Source: Phyllostachys edulis
Lineage: Eukaryota; Streptophyta; Magnoliopsida; Poales; Poaceae
Length of the DNA stretch: 64,000 bases
Reading direction: 5' to 3'
NCBI GenBank assembly: GCA_036346405.1
Contig: CM070553.1
Span: 70,025,686-70,089,685 of the forward strand
Shown: positions 22,321 through 34,190 of the stretch, one piece after another
How the letters are laid out: the number at the start of each line of letters is the position of its first letter
How positions within the stretch are numbered: position 1 is the first letter of the stretch
Notes under the pieces: model-generated
Told to the model about the DNA's origin: nothing
The model's database searches: none
What the model saw: the letters and a program-made list of their open reading frames with translations, nothing else
Translations under genes and position numbers: made by a program

Positions 22321-23400
22321 CTCAGTGAAATGGTGCAAGGGGTAGCTTTGTGAACTTGTGCTCCCTGAACACTTGGGTGAGAGGTCATGGCTTTGCCTTG
22401 AAGAGACCTTGGCCGGCTCCAGAGGGTCATGGTGGCTCACTAGTTGGTCCAGGGCTGGTTGGGGAAGTCCGGAGTGGGTGCTCAGGGTGGTCGTGGGAGA
22501 GGTCCCGTCATGGGTATGACCAGCACCTCCCACGGTTGGCTTGGGAAGTTCTGGAGTGGGTGCTCCAGGGTGTCTTTGGGTGTGAGCGGGTGCTCACAGC
22601 CCCTTTTGAAATCAAATGTATTTATGTACTAATGTTTTAACTTGAGCTTTTCAATCTACTTATTACTTATTGTCAAACACTGCTTTATGCAACTAACCTT
22701 ACAACTCTATTTTGGCAAGACTTGTATAATTATCTAATGCATACATTCCTCACGGCTTGCTGAGTACATTCAATGTACTCATGACTTTTGCCCTCTGTTC
22801 ATATCAGCAGCTGCAGGAGGTTCCAGGGAGCTCAAAACTCAGTGAAGAAGAGGTCTTTGGAGACCTTGAGACCTAGGGGACGTCCTCCACTCGATAGCCA
22901 GTGGGCTGATCGGTTGGACCTATCGTTGAAGCTTTGCTTTCCGCCGTTTTGTTGTTCTCATTGTAGCCCTTGAGGCATCTCCTGTAAGAAGCTTGGCCGG
23001 TTTGGTCCTTAATATATTTATATTTATTGTTTTGTCTCTTGCTCCTCTTAGCTTGTGTATGGATTTGATTACACTTGTGCTGGATCTGTGCGAGCTAGCC
23101 AATCTGTTCCTGGGACTAGCTCGGTGCAGGGGCAGGACCTCCAGGAAGTCCTACGACTTAGCCTGGAGAGGTCCTGTCGGACCTCTCTGTGATATACTAA
23201 GAGGTGCTACTAATCGGTGGTTGGTTAAGACCTCCGTGGAGGTCCTAAAGACCTCCTGGAGGTCCCGTGGACCTCGCCGGTGGTTGGCCACGCCCTCCAG
23301 AGGTCTTGCAGACCTCTGAAGTCCTCGTAGACCTCCCTGAAGTACCGCAAAAAAAGGGTCCTCCTGACCTTTGTCAGATATCACAGGGTGGTTCGTCACA

Positions 23401-23405
23401 TTGCC
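23401..23405. other. Target-site duplication TTGCC, right copy
   Basis: It equals 18249-18253. The gag frame of F resumes here. Confidence 0.95.
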
Positions 23406-23807
23406 CAACGATGCCGAAGCCTCGAGACAATCTTGATGGCCAGACTTTGCAGAATAAGACCTCAGGGGCAGAAGTTCAATGTTTTCGTTGTTAAGAAGTG
23501 GGCCGTTTTGCCAGCCAGTGCACCAAAAGTGGTTCAACGCTCTATGCCGACGACCTTCCGTGGCCACTCTAATTGCTACAATAACCCCAAAGAAGTAGTA
23601 GAAGAAGCAATGTATGATTTTGTCTCGCCAGTGCACTCAGAGCTTGGATTTGCCAGGCCGCAAGAAATCAAGCAAAGATTCTACCGTTTATCACTCCCCA
23701 CCATCCTTGAGAAGCCAATCACAAAAGAAGTCCCTTGTGCCTCGGATGTTACCTGTTTTTATTGCCGGAGAAAGGACACTTCGCCAAAATGCCCGCCAAG
23801 ACCGTAG
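23406..23807 (+). pseudogene. gag: Gag C-terminal part with two zinc-knuckle remnants, element F
   Basis: In the frame that joins 18253 the sequence reads PKPRDNLDGQTLQ and then a retroviral-type knuckle, CFRC-stop-EVGRFASQC, near 23476-23520, with arginine in the expected histidine position. About 270 bp later a second knuckle-like trace, CFYC...PKC (23750-23800), is seen in another frame without its histidine. Knuckles bind the element RNA for packaging. Two in one gag is unusual, so the second may come from a different element joined by recombination. The region has an in-frame TAA and frame changes and is not functional. Confidence 0.6.
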
Positions 23808-23808
23808 T

Positions 23809-24115
23809 GGCCTATGCATCAAGGCAATTGAGACCTCATGAACTCAACTACCCTACTCATGACTTGGAGTTGGCTTCGTGATTCATGCACTTAAGATTTG
23901 GCGACATTACCTAATCGGTAATCGCTAGAAGTGTATTCGGATCACAAGAGCCTTAAGTATTTGTTCACCCAAATGACCAACCTCGTGCAAAGGAGATGGT
24001 TGGAGTTGATCAAGGATTATGACATGGGTATACACTACCATCCGGTAAGGCTAATGTCGCTGCCGATGCGCTTAGTCGCAAAGCGCATTGCCATGCCTTG
24101 TTGTCCAGTGGAGCT
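23809..24115 (+). pseudogene. pol: RNase H remnant of pol, element F
   Basis: Translation gives VVAYASRQLRPHELNYPTHD, the glutamate-bearing LELAS, then YSDHKSLKYLFTQ and IKDYDMGIHYHP, the second half of a Tekay-type RNase H. It closely parallels 50364-50700 in element E. The enzyme would degrade the RNA strand during reverse transcription. The first catalytic motif (DASRRGLG) and all of RT and protease are gone; the fragment follows the gag knuckle directly, so a large internal deletion occurred. Stops and frameshifts (for example near 23880) remain. An A LTR interrupts it at 24116. Confidence 0.8.
24111..24115. other. Target-site duplication GAGCT, left copy
   Basis: GAGCT before TAGAGACCTCG is repeated at 29453-29457 after GGGATGTTACA. 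It proves that the A LTR terminus here is TA rather than the canonical TG of the plus-strand reading. Confidence 0.88.
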
Positions 24116-27100
24116 TAGAGACCTCGACGTTTATTAGGCTCATAATACTTAGTCATCCAATTGACCCTAGTATTATCAACCAAATAAACCGGTCTCGAGA
24201 GATGTATACTCCCGTGATGCAAGATACATACCTCACACCAAAAGAATGTATCAATTCCATACAACACATAGAACATAAGCAACAAACCGAAGTTAATATT
24301 AATAAGGAAAAGCTATTACAAAAGAGGGCCCTTAGGCCAAATAGCAACAATTCTACAAAGATAACAATGAAGCAAAAGTGCCATAAAGTTGGCTATAACA
24401 CAAAGCCAATCGGTGTGCCTTAACCCTAGGCATCTCGACCGACCGCCAAGCTAGTCGTCAAGAAAGCGCAACACGTAGCACAAAAGAGAGGCTCTTGGAG
24501 CTCTCCTTCTTCCTCTGCAACAAAAGCCACAAAATTGCCACAACCACGCGATGAGTACATAAAGTACTCCGCAAGACTTACGTGTGAGATAACAGAACTA
24601 TAAATAGCTACATGCAAGCTTTATTTAAGTGGATGAGGCTTTGGACTCATTTTAGCATAAAGCAACATTTATTTGCAATAACATAATAGATTGAAGGCAG
24701 TTTGGCAAAGCATTTTTAAATGTTGAAGTAACAACGAGATAATAACATAGTAACAACAACAAGATCAACTCGAAGTGACTAACCCAATAGTCACCACAAC
24801 AATAGCATGAACTCCCCGTTCATACCAACCATGTCAAGTTTTAATTAAAGGTTGTAGTCTAATTCTTACGGGAAATAACCAAGCGTGTCCATAACCTAGG
24901 ACGAGGCTATTCGAATAGTTTTATCCCTGCAGGGGTGTACCAATGTACCCACACGTCAGACCGCCTTTCCTTAAAGCACACTACCTTTGGTGTGCCGGCA
25001 CGGCTAAGTCCTACGAGACATTTCCAATGGACAATGCTAATTCTGAGTCGCACAACCCACGGGGAGAAGGAGACATCACACAACCTTCCCGGAAGCTAAT
25101 GCTCCCCTCCCACATCACACACATATTTTATCTTTAAAAACACACCAACCGAGCGACCCCAATTAACACCGCCCAAAGTACTTAGTCAAGAGGGTTCCAT
25201 ATGCCCTCGTGTGGTTAGCACGCAAAATTGCTTGGATCAATGGCGCAAGAATTCGGTCCTTGTTGACTCGTGCACACCACCACATCCAAAACCACACCAT
25301 CCATCCAATATGCCCAAGTCTAAATCAATCTTTTATTTTCAGTTTTTGATTTTACAAATTAATCAAAGCACAAGTGCTGGACATATAAGAGTAATAATCA
25401 GTTTTGAGTGATCAAGACCATCGACTAAGTCGATGATCGCCCATTTCTACCGATAACTAAGCATGTCTAAGCAATTTACCTCAAACTACTAAGTGATAAG
25501 AGCTCATCCAACGAGCTCCCACCACAGCAAATAACCTAGGCTCATGGTAGTAGAGGATGAACAATTCCTACAGATTATGCAACTATAGGCTTGCTAGCTT
25601 ACATTTAACACAAAGTAGCATGCATACATAGAAGTAAAACGATATATTAAGCTTTAAAGTAATGGGACAATGATGGAAATGATCAAACTGCTTGCCTTGT
25701 TGTTGCTGGCCAAGTTGTGGCAGAGGGTCACTCTCGGGATCACCACAAATGTCGAAACCTAACGGAAAAGCGAGAAAGAACCGATAAGAACGATTTAAAA
25801 CCAAAAAGACGCAACAGAGAAACTTCTCCGAAAGCTATGAAAATTTTACAGCAGCAAGACAATGATTTATCATGAATTTAGCAACAAGAACCAATTGATT
25901 TGGATTCTTAATGCAAAAGATATGATGAAATCAATTCTGCTCAGCCTATTAATTAGAAATATGTTACTGTTCATCGCAAAATTTTCTAGAATAGAAGTGA
26001 AGCTGAAATTTTACTGTAAAACCAGCACCTCATGAGATGAATAACACAATTGAGTTCACCTCATTTGGAGCTATATTGCACTTTCTATAATTTTTCAAAA
26101 ACAAGAACTTGAACAAAATTATAATGCACAAGTTCTCATTTTTATAACAGCAACAAGCTCAAAACTAATTTTCACAGTGAGTTCATTAAGAGAGGAAACC
26201 AACAAAGTTGGTCTCACCCAAAAATAATCTATAGAGCATTAGTTATACCTTTTACAAGTTAAGTATTGTTTTTGAGTGTATATTTAAAGTGAGTTTTAAA
26301 ACCTAATGGCAAACTGTGCTCTAGAGCTGAATTCAACTTTCAATCATTTTTGGATTAAAGTCAAGTTCAAGACAGAGCTAACACAAGTTGAATGACCTCA
26401 TTTGGATTTAAAACGAGAAAGATATGCAATTTCAAAGTTTATACCTTTCAAGAAAACCAGAAAAGACCTCATGGGAGGTCCTAAGGACGAGATCTAAACG
26501 GGAGGTCATGAGCGGCTCAGATCAACACGGGGAGGTCCTCAACGGTTGAGATCTTCCAATGGAAGATCCAAACTACCAAGATCTCCTCGAGGAAGATCTA
26601 CATCGTCAGGACCTCACAGGGAAGATCCTGGACGGTCCAGATGTTCCAAGGGAGGTCATTGATGGTTCAGATCGTCCGAGGAGGACCTTGACGGTTAAGA
26701 TCTACCCGGGAGGTCATGAACGGCCGAGATGGCCTCGGGAGGTCCTAAGCAGAGGTCTAACGTCACTGCACCTCCGTGGAGGTCTCGACGGCCATGATTG
26801 CGCAAGGGAGGTCTTGGGCGCTCGCATCTCCTTGGAGGAGGTCATGGAGGTCCAGAGTCGCGACCACGTGCTTGCGCACACGCACGTGTTTGGACAAGAG
26901 ATTAATGCGCGGGACAACAGGGAGGTCCGCGCGCTGGAGGTCTTAAATGCACGCAATAAAGGGTGGATTAAAGGTAGTTAAGACATCCAATGATTACAAT
27001 GATTGGAACACATAATTAGCGCATTAAACATGGAGGATTTCTGTCCTAAAAACGACAACGACGCTGCCGTTGTGTCCGACAAAACCCGAGCGCAAAGATG

Positions 27101-29452
27101 TGGTCATCGCCGGCGATCTAGACCTCGCCGGCGATGTAGCCCTCGCCGGCGAGATCCAATGGTACCGTTGGGTCTGCAATAACCATGCGCACCCAAAGGA
27201 CCTCCTCTCAACGGCGGCGACGGTTTTGAACGCCATGAGCCGAGAGGACAACGAAGGCGATACGGCCAAACGACAAAATGCAAAAAGGAGCTCCGCGACA
27301 TTCAAGCGCAGCCAAAACTTAAGCTCCGCAACATGCATTCAGCGGTGCCAAGAACTAAAGGACTAACAAGAGGTACCGGAGGTCCTAAGGTGCCGGGAGG
27401 TCGTGGAGGTGATGACCGAGTTGGGGAAGACAATGAAGCAGCAACTCACGGCACAGCTCCAAGCTCACTTTGTCCACCTCTCAAAAATGCCCAAACAAAA
27501 TAAGTTAGGGTTATTCCAGAGGTTTGGGGAGCACAAAGTGAGCAAGGGTTGAAGAAGGGAGCCACTGGAACCCTTGAGTCACCGAGGAGTTCCAAGGACT
27601 TCAACAATGGCGCCACTAGAGAGGAGGTGAGTGAGTTAGGAGCTCACCAAACATCGGTATGACAGCTCCAAGTGTGTAAAGGAAGCCAACGGGAGCTCGA
27701 GTGGACACTTATAGCCCGAGGTGAAGGTTATGAGTGGGGCTAAGCTCCATGGTGAGCTTAGCCCACTGTTGGTCCATGGGGTGGACATGACATAAAGTTG
27801 ACAACCCGGCAGTCGAGTGGACATGAGAGCGGAAGGTCGACCAAAGATTAAATGCGGGTCGCCAGAGAGTCAGTAAAGGTGCATGAGGCTCGGCGCAAGA
27901 CACTCCACCGCCGAGCACGCATGCGCCCAGAGGAAGGAGAAGAACAGGAGGTCTTGGTGACCGCTGGATAAGACCAGGAGAGGTCCTAACCATCGGATCC
28001 AATTTTTGAACCAAGAGGTTTTAAGTGGTGGGAGGAGGTCCCACCACACGATCAAGGATGGGGAGGTCGTGGCCCTCCGATTTCCTTAATTGCAAAAACG
28101 CACGTGAGGAAAAGGGACAGAGGTCCAAAGCGTTGATCTCCATCCAACGGTCAAGGACCTCCAGTGAGGACTTAATCGCACGCGATCAAAAGGACATGAG
28201 GGGAGGTCATGGCCTTTGGATTTAAATCCAAGGGCACTTGACTGATGGGAGGTCTCGATATGATGCGCAACAGCAAGGGAGGTCAGACCGCTAGATTTAG
28301 ATCTAAGGGTTCCGATCAAAAGAGGTGGAGGTCCCGAGCTTGCAACGCACAAGGGAGGTCAGGCCTTTAGATTTAGATCTAAGGCTACGATCTCTGCTAC
28401 CGGGAGGTCTCAAAAGCATGAGACAAAGGAGGTCGTGACCGTAGATTTTAATCTAACGGTGCACAACAAAAGATGGGGAGGTTGTTAGTGCTTGATAGCA
28501 CGGGAGGTCGTGAGTCGTTGGATTTGATCCAATGGCTACGACCTTGGTTAGGTAGGAGGTTTGTTTAGTTTAACAAAGAGGGAGGTCGTGGCCATGGATC
28601 TTGGATCCAAGGGTTGTGACCTCACGCAGTGGGAGGACTGACCGAGTATGTTGAGGAGGAGGTCGTGGTCGTTGGATTTGATCCAACGCCACGACCTCAA
28701 CAAATGGGATGACCTCATTGCGATGGTTTAACAAATCGAGGAGGTCTTTGAGGTTTAACACATGGGGAGGTCATGACCGTGATCTTTGATCCAACGGCAA
28801 TGACCTCATGAGGTGGGAGGTCTTTGCGGTGTTGACCATGGAGGAGGTCGTGGGTGTTGGATGTAAATCCAACTACATGCGACTTGATCAAGGTGGAGAT
28901 GAGGTCTGGCGAGGTGCGAACATGGTTGGGCTGGACCAACTTTGAATATGGCTAGCCCAAGGAACAAAGTAGGCTTTTAAATTTAGTTTTTTAACAGCTG
29001 AAACTTAGCAGAATTATTTGAGATAGCAAATGAACTCCAAATTTAATGAAATTTTAACTGGAGCTTGCTGATAATGAGATCAACCTTGCATAAAATTTCC
29101 AGAGGTTATTATACAATGCATTTTTCTCAGGAAATTCATGAAGGTTGTTTAAAGGATTGTTTTGCCTCCAAAAATTATCAACAAGTGTTATAACTCATGA
29201 TATTTTTCAGAGGGGTCCCATACCGGTTTTTGGGACCAAGGAAAATATATTCCAAATGTTTGGCACAAGATTTAAGATAATTGGAAATGAGTTTGATTTT
29301 TGGTCAACAAGAGCTTTGTGTTTTTGGATTACACAACTCTTGGACAAGAATTACATAAAATTTTAGGGTTTTTCAAGATGTGAGAAAAGTTTTAATTTCT
29401 ACACAATATAATTATCTTGATTAACCCTAATTACACAGGTTGGGATGTTACA
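24116..29452 (-). mobile_element. Family A solo LTR (5337 bp)
   Basis: On the minus strand it runs from TGTAACATCCC (29452) to CGTCGAGGTCTCTA (24116). Order within it: AT-rich start, U3 palindromes (about 28203-28890), TATA-like box (27706-27715), GAGGTC/AGATCT zone (about 26460-26990), AT-rich kilobase, donor-like motif near 25690 and palindrome module (24886-24954). It splits the pol of F between RNase H and integrase, antisense to F, with GAGCT on both sides. Both internal regions and the second LTR are absent, so it is a solo LTR. Confidence 0.92.
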
Positions 29453-29457
29453 GAGCT
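29453..29457. other. Target-site duplication GAGCT, right copy
   Basis: It matches 24111-24115. The pol sequence of F continues from here. Confidence 0.88.
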
Positions 29458-29671
29458 TCACCCGCTCTTTCTGGAAGAGTTTCAGCGTCTCAACTTGGGT
29501 TTAGTTGAGCGTGGTTCTCTCACGCCTTGGTTGTGCAACCAACCTTGGTGGATCGGATCAAGTCCGCCAGCAATGGATGTTGGAGTGAGCCACATTAAGG
29601 CAAATGTCAAGAACGGAACGACCAAGTGCTTCTCTGAGGATGAGCATGGCGTCGTGAGGTTCGGGCAACGC
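29458..29671 (+). pseudogene. pol: Linker between RNase H and integrase of pol, element F
   Basis: Translation gives LFLEEFQRLNLGLVERGSL, then SHIKANVKNGTTKCFSEDEH and GVVRFGQRL. The same segment is found in element E (about 50074-50340, minus). It is the stretch between RNase H and the integrase HHCC finger of Tekay-type pol. Joined across the solo LTR it follows the RNase H fragment ending at 24115. It stops where an opposite-orientation A LTR begins, so the integrase itself is missing. Confidence 0.75.
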
Positions 29672-32600
29672 CTCCTCAGCACCCCCACGACCTCCAGGTA
29701 ACCCTCCTGGTAGTCCTTTAGCTCTGGGCACCTACATGTATGTTGTTATGAGCTTGGCACACGCTTGAATGTTCGTCATGCGGAGCTCATTATCGCTGTT
29801 GTGTTTTGGCCGTGTGTTTTTGTGCCGCTAATCTACGGCTTGTCGCCGCTCAGGCCACCTCGCCGCCGAATGAATCCTCTGGCAGTCGCAACACTATTGC
29901 GCACACGTTGGTGTCCTGGATGGCGCCGTGAGGTCCTCATCGCCGGCGCCGAGCCTTGGTAGCCTCTCGATTTTGTCGGACGACCATGGCACCGTGCCTT
30001 TGTCGTTAAGACAAAGACCTCCCCATTTTTGGCTAATCACCTCCAATCATTGTAGCTTTTAATGTGTCCTTAGTGCTGCGTCACAGGTCTTGTGCCGTCC
30101 ATCTTAGGTCTGGCCAGACCTCCTGGGGCCATCTTAGCCATCTTGGACCTCCCTCGGGGTCCTCTTTGCAAAAGACCACCCCGGTCTTTTGTAAGGACAA
30201 CCCCTAGGACCTCCCTCCTTGTGATCTTGACCGCTAGGACCTCCTTGTGGGAGATCTTAGCCGCTAAGGTCCTCCCTGTGTTGATCTCCACCATGTAGGA
30301 CCTCCCGAGGTCCTCTCAACCTTTGTGGACCTCCACGGTAAATCTTAGCCGCCTGCACCTCCCAGAGGAAATCGAGCCGCTTAGGACCTCCCTTTGTTAG
30401 ATCTTGGCCGCTCAGACCACCCCAAGTGGATCTGAACCGCCCAGACCTCTTTGTTGTTGTCTTGACCATTAAGGTCCTCCCAGGACAATCTAGACCATTA
30501 AGGTCCTCCTTGGAAAATCTGGACCGCCCAGACCTCCTCGAGAGGTCCCGACTGTAGATCTTCCTTGGGGAGATCTTGATAGTTTAGATCTTCCTTGGAA
30601 GATCTCACCGCCAGACCTCCTCGTTTGATCTGAACCGTCCCGGTCCTCCCTCATGTGTTGTGGTTCGTTGGATGCAGTATCAACGGCCACGACCTCCCCT
30701 CCGTGGCGCGCAGCGTGGCAGGGAGGACATGGACCGTGGGATCCAAGATCAACGGCCCATGTTCTCGGACCTGCAGCAGACGCGTGCGTGTTTTCCTCTG
30801 GAGGTCTTGGGCCGTTGGATTTAAATCAATCTGTTCACGCCCTCCCTCTGCTTTTGGAAGTTTAGAAATTCCAAGAAGCACTTATTTGTAAACTGAAAAA
30901 GGTAGGAACTTTAAAAATGCATAACTAATTCAATTTCAATCCAAATAGGGTGAATCAAATTTTGTTAGCTCTGGCTTGACCTGGACTTTAATCTAAAAAT
31001 GGTTAAGAGCCCAGTTCAGCTCCAAAACACAGTTTTGCAAATAGATTTTAAAACTAACTTCAAATATACACCCAAACTAATGTTTAACTTGTAAAATACA
31101 CAACTAATGCTCTGTAGATTCTTTTTGAGTGATTCCAACTTTGTTGGTTTCTCTATTAGTGAACTTACTATGAAAATTAGTTTTGAGCTCGTTGCTGTTA
31201 TAAAAATGAGGACTTGGGCATTACAATTTTGTTCAAGTTCTTGTTTTTGAAAAATGGTAGAAAGTGCAATCTAGCTCCAAATGAGATGAACTCAATTGTG
31301 TTATTCATCTCATGAGGTGCTGGTTTTGCTGTAAAATTTCAGTGTCACCACTTTTCTAGAAAATGTTGCCTCATAGTTAAATTAGTGAATAGTGCAGTTT
31401 AGTATTTTTAGGGCTGAGCAGAATTGTTTTGCTCATATCTTTTGCATTGAGAATCCAAATCCATTGGTTCTTGTTGCTAAATTCCTAAAAATCACCCTCT
31501 TGCTGCTGTAGAAAATTCAGAGTGTTTGGAGTTCGTTTGCTGTGCTGTCTTTGTCGTTTTCGCGTTCTTATCGATTGTTTTCGCTTTTCCGATTAGGTGT
31601 CGATTTAGTACTTTGAACCCGTGAGCGATCCTCAGCAACAATTTGTCCAGCAACAGTAAAGGCAAGCAGTTTGATCATTTCCATCATTGTCCCATTACTT
31701 TAAAGTCTAATATTTTGTTTAACTTGTATGTATGCATGCTTTTGTGTCAAAGTATCTTATCGCTTAGAGGTAGCTATTCCTATTGCATAGTTGCCCTAAA
31801 TTGTTACCCTGCCATAAACCATAAGTTACTAATATCGCTGGTGAATTAGAGCCCGTGATTTAAGTATGCTCTTTTATTGCTTTTACGGTGTCATGCTTAG
31901 CAATGCTTAGATAACGGTAGTATGGGCGATCATCGACTTAGTCGATGGTCTTGATCACTCAAAACTGATTATTACTCCTATATGTCCAGCACTTGTGCTT
32001 TGATTAATTTGTAAAATCAAAACTGAAAATAAAAGATTGATTTAGACTTGGGCATATTGGATGGATGGCGTGGTTTTGGATGTGGTGGTATGCCCGGGTC
32101 CCTAAGGACCGAGTACTTGGGTCACTAAGCCAAGCGCTTTTATGCACTAACCACGCGAGGGCATATGGAACCCTCTTGACTAAGTACTCTAGGAGGTGTT
32201 AATTATGAGCGAGCTCGGTTGGTGTGTTTTCAAAACAAATGTATATGTATAGTGTGGGGGAGCATTAGCTTCCTGATAGGTCGCCTAATGTCTCCTTCTC
32301 CCGTGGGTTGTGCAGCTCAGAATTAGCATTCATCCTTCTGAAAGGTCTCAGAGGACTTAGCTGTGCAAAGACACCTTCTAAGTGTGTGTAAAGGAAAGGC
32401 GGTCTGACGTGTGGGTACAAGTGGTACACCCCGCAGGATAAAACTATTCGAATAGCCTCGTCCTAGGTTATGGACATGCTTGGTAAGGTTGTTCAAGACT
32501 AGACTACAACCTTTAATTAAAACTTGACATGGTTGGTATGAACGGGGAGTTCATGCTATTGTTGTGGTGACTTGGGTTAGTCACTTCTAGGTTGTTCTTG

Positions 32601-33208
32601 TTGTTGTTACTATGTTACTACCTCGTTGAATTTCAACAATTAAAATGCTTTGTCAAATTGCCTTCAATCTATTATATTATTGCAAATGAAACTTGCTTTA
32701 TGCTAAAATGAGTCCAAAGCCTCATCCACTTAAATAAAGCTTGCATGTAGCTATTTATGTACTCATCTGCCCGTGGTTGTGGCATTTTTGCGGCTTTTGT
32801 TGCAGAGGAAGGAGGTGAGCCCCAAGGGCTTCACTCTTGCGAGATGTGCTTCGGGTTTGACGACTAGCTTGGCGGTCCTAAGTTAGTTGCCTTGTGGGTA
32901 AAGGCACACTAATTGGCTTTTGTTATGGCCATCTTATGGCATTTTTGCTTCATTGTGTATCTTTGTAGTCTTGTTGTTATTTGGCCGTAAGGCCCTCTTT
33001 TGTAATAACCTATTCCTTTATTAGTATTAACTTCTGGTTTGTTGCTTATGTACTATGTGTTGTATGGAATTGATACATTCTTTTGTTGTGAGGTATGTAT
33101 ACTGCATTCTGGGAAGTATACATCTCTCGAGACCGGTTTATTTGGTTGATAATACTAGGTCAATTGGATGACTAAGTATTATGAGCTTAATAAACGCCGG
33201 GTCTCACA
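29672..33208 (+). repeat. Family A LTR, plus orientation, 5'-truncated
   Basis: It is the reverse complement of the A copies nearby, ending GGGTCTCACA at 33208. It begins inside the transcribed region (CCTCAGCACCCCCACGACC), so U3 and TATA are missing. It holds the GACCTCC/AGATCT zone (about 30100-30840), an AT-rich kilobase, an AAAGGCAAGC motif near 31660 and the palindrome module (32410-32477). No PBS follows; a B LTR in the opposite direction starts at 33209. It likely arrived by rearrangement rather than clean integration. Confidence 0.85.
30100..30840 (+). repeat. GACCTCC/AGATCT repeat zone in the A transcribed region
   Basis: Units of about 30 bp read like GAGATCTTAGCCGCTAAGG then TCCTCCC, close to the half-unit of the B U3 array at 18832-19292 and in the same direction relative to each LTR. 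The array is degenerate, with no fixed period. Confidence 0.65.
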
Positions 33209-34120
33209 TCCCAGAGGTCTCAAGTCTTGGCCAACCACCAGCTTGGTAGCACCTCTTAGTATATCACAGAGGTCCGACAGACCTCCTGTGCTAAGTCCCG
33301 TGAGGACTTCACGAGGTCTGCCCTGCACCGAGCTAGTCCCAGAATGATTGGCTAGCTCAAGACAGATCCAAAGACAAGTGTAATCAAATCCATACACAAG
33401 CTAAGAGGAGCAAGAGACAAAACAATAAATATAAATATATTAAGGACCAAACCGCCAAGCTTCTTACAGAGATGCCTCAAGGGCTACAAAGAATAACAAG
33501 AACAAAGGAAAGCAAAGCTTCAACGATAGGTCCAACCGATCACCCCATCGCTATCGAGTGGAGGACGCCCCTAGGTCTCAAGGTCTCCAAAGACCTCTTC
33601 TTCATCGAGCTTTGAGCTCCTCGAACCTCCTCAAATGCCGATATGAACAGAGGGCAAAAGCCATCAAGACATTGAATGTACTCAAGAAGCCGTGAGGAAT
33701 GTATGCATTAGATAATTATGCAAGGCTTGCCAAAAGAGAGTCAGAAGGTTAGTTGCATAAAGCAAAGGTTTGACAATAAGTAATAAGTAGATTGAAAAGC
33801 TCAAGTTAAAACATTAGTACATAAATACATTTGATTTCAAAGGGCCGTGAGCACCCGCCACACCCAAAGACACCCCGAGCACCCACTCTGTAACTACCCA
33901 AGCCAACAGTGGGAGGTCCGGTCATACCCATGACCAGACCTCTCCCACGACCACCCCGAGCACCCACTCCAGAGTTCCCCAACCAGCCCTCGGACCAACT
34001 AGTGAGCCACCATGACCCCTCTGAGCCGGCCAAGGTCTCTTCAAGGCAAAGCCATGACCTCTCACCCAAGTGTCCAGGGAGCACAAGTTCACAAAGCTAC
34101 CCTTGCACCATTTCATCGAG

Positions 34121-34190
34121 CATGTCCATAACCAAGGACTTGGCTATTCGAATAGATCTTACACTGCAGAGGTGTACAACTTTACCCACA
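34121..34190 (-). other. Conserved LTR palindrome/hairpin module (B type)
   Basis: The GTCC/GGAC arms and CTATTCGAATAG are intact. The first block reads CTCTGCAGTG, with one mismatch from the B palindrome. Confidence 0.7.

Larger units (their letters stand above)
18254..23400 (+). mobile_element. Family B solo LTR (5147 bp)
   Basis: This is the reference copy of family B, from TGTAACGTCCC to GTTCGTCACA, flanked by TTGCC on both sides and inserted in the gag of F in the same orientation. It contains a pyrimidine-rich start, an 8-copy array of about 60 bp (18832-19292), a GC-rich segment with GATC dyads (about 19400-19700), a 21-copy array of about 35 bp (20106-20850), a TATA-like box (21178-21186), a GC-type donor-like motif (21424-21431), the palindrome module (22247-22320) and a terminal GACCTCC zone (about 23120-23340). 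There is no coding capacity; long frames such as 20008-20412 are the tandem repeat translated. Confidence 0.92.
4592..29671 (+). mobile_element. Element F: decayed Ty3/gypsy element interrupted by three LTR insertions
   Basis: F is the oldest readable element. Its pieces are a truncated B-type 5' LTR (4592-6260), PBS (6263-6274), leader to 7637, gag start (17584-18253), gag zinc knuckles with an RNase H remnant (23406-24115) and a pre-integrase remnant (29458-29671). Removing the LTRs at 7638-17578, 18254-23400 and 24116-29452, with one copy of each 5-bp duplication, joins the pieces. Across 18253/23406 one reading frame continues. Protease and most of RT are missing, and the 3' end is replaced by an A LTR fragment at 29672, so it is dead. 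Confidence 0.75.
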
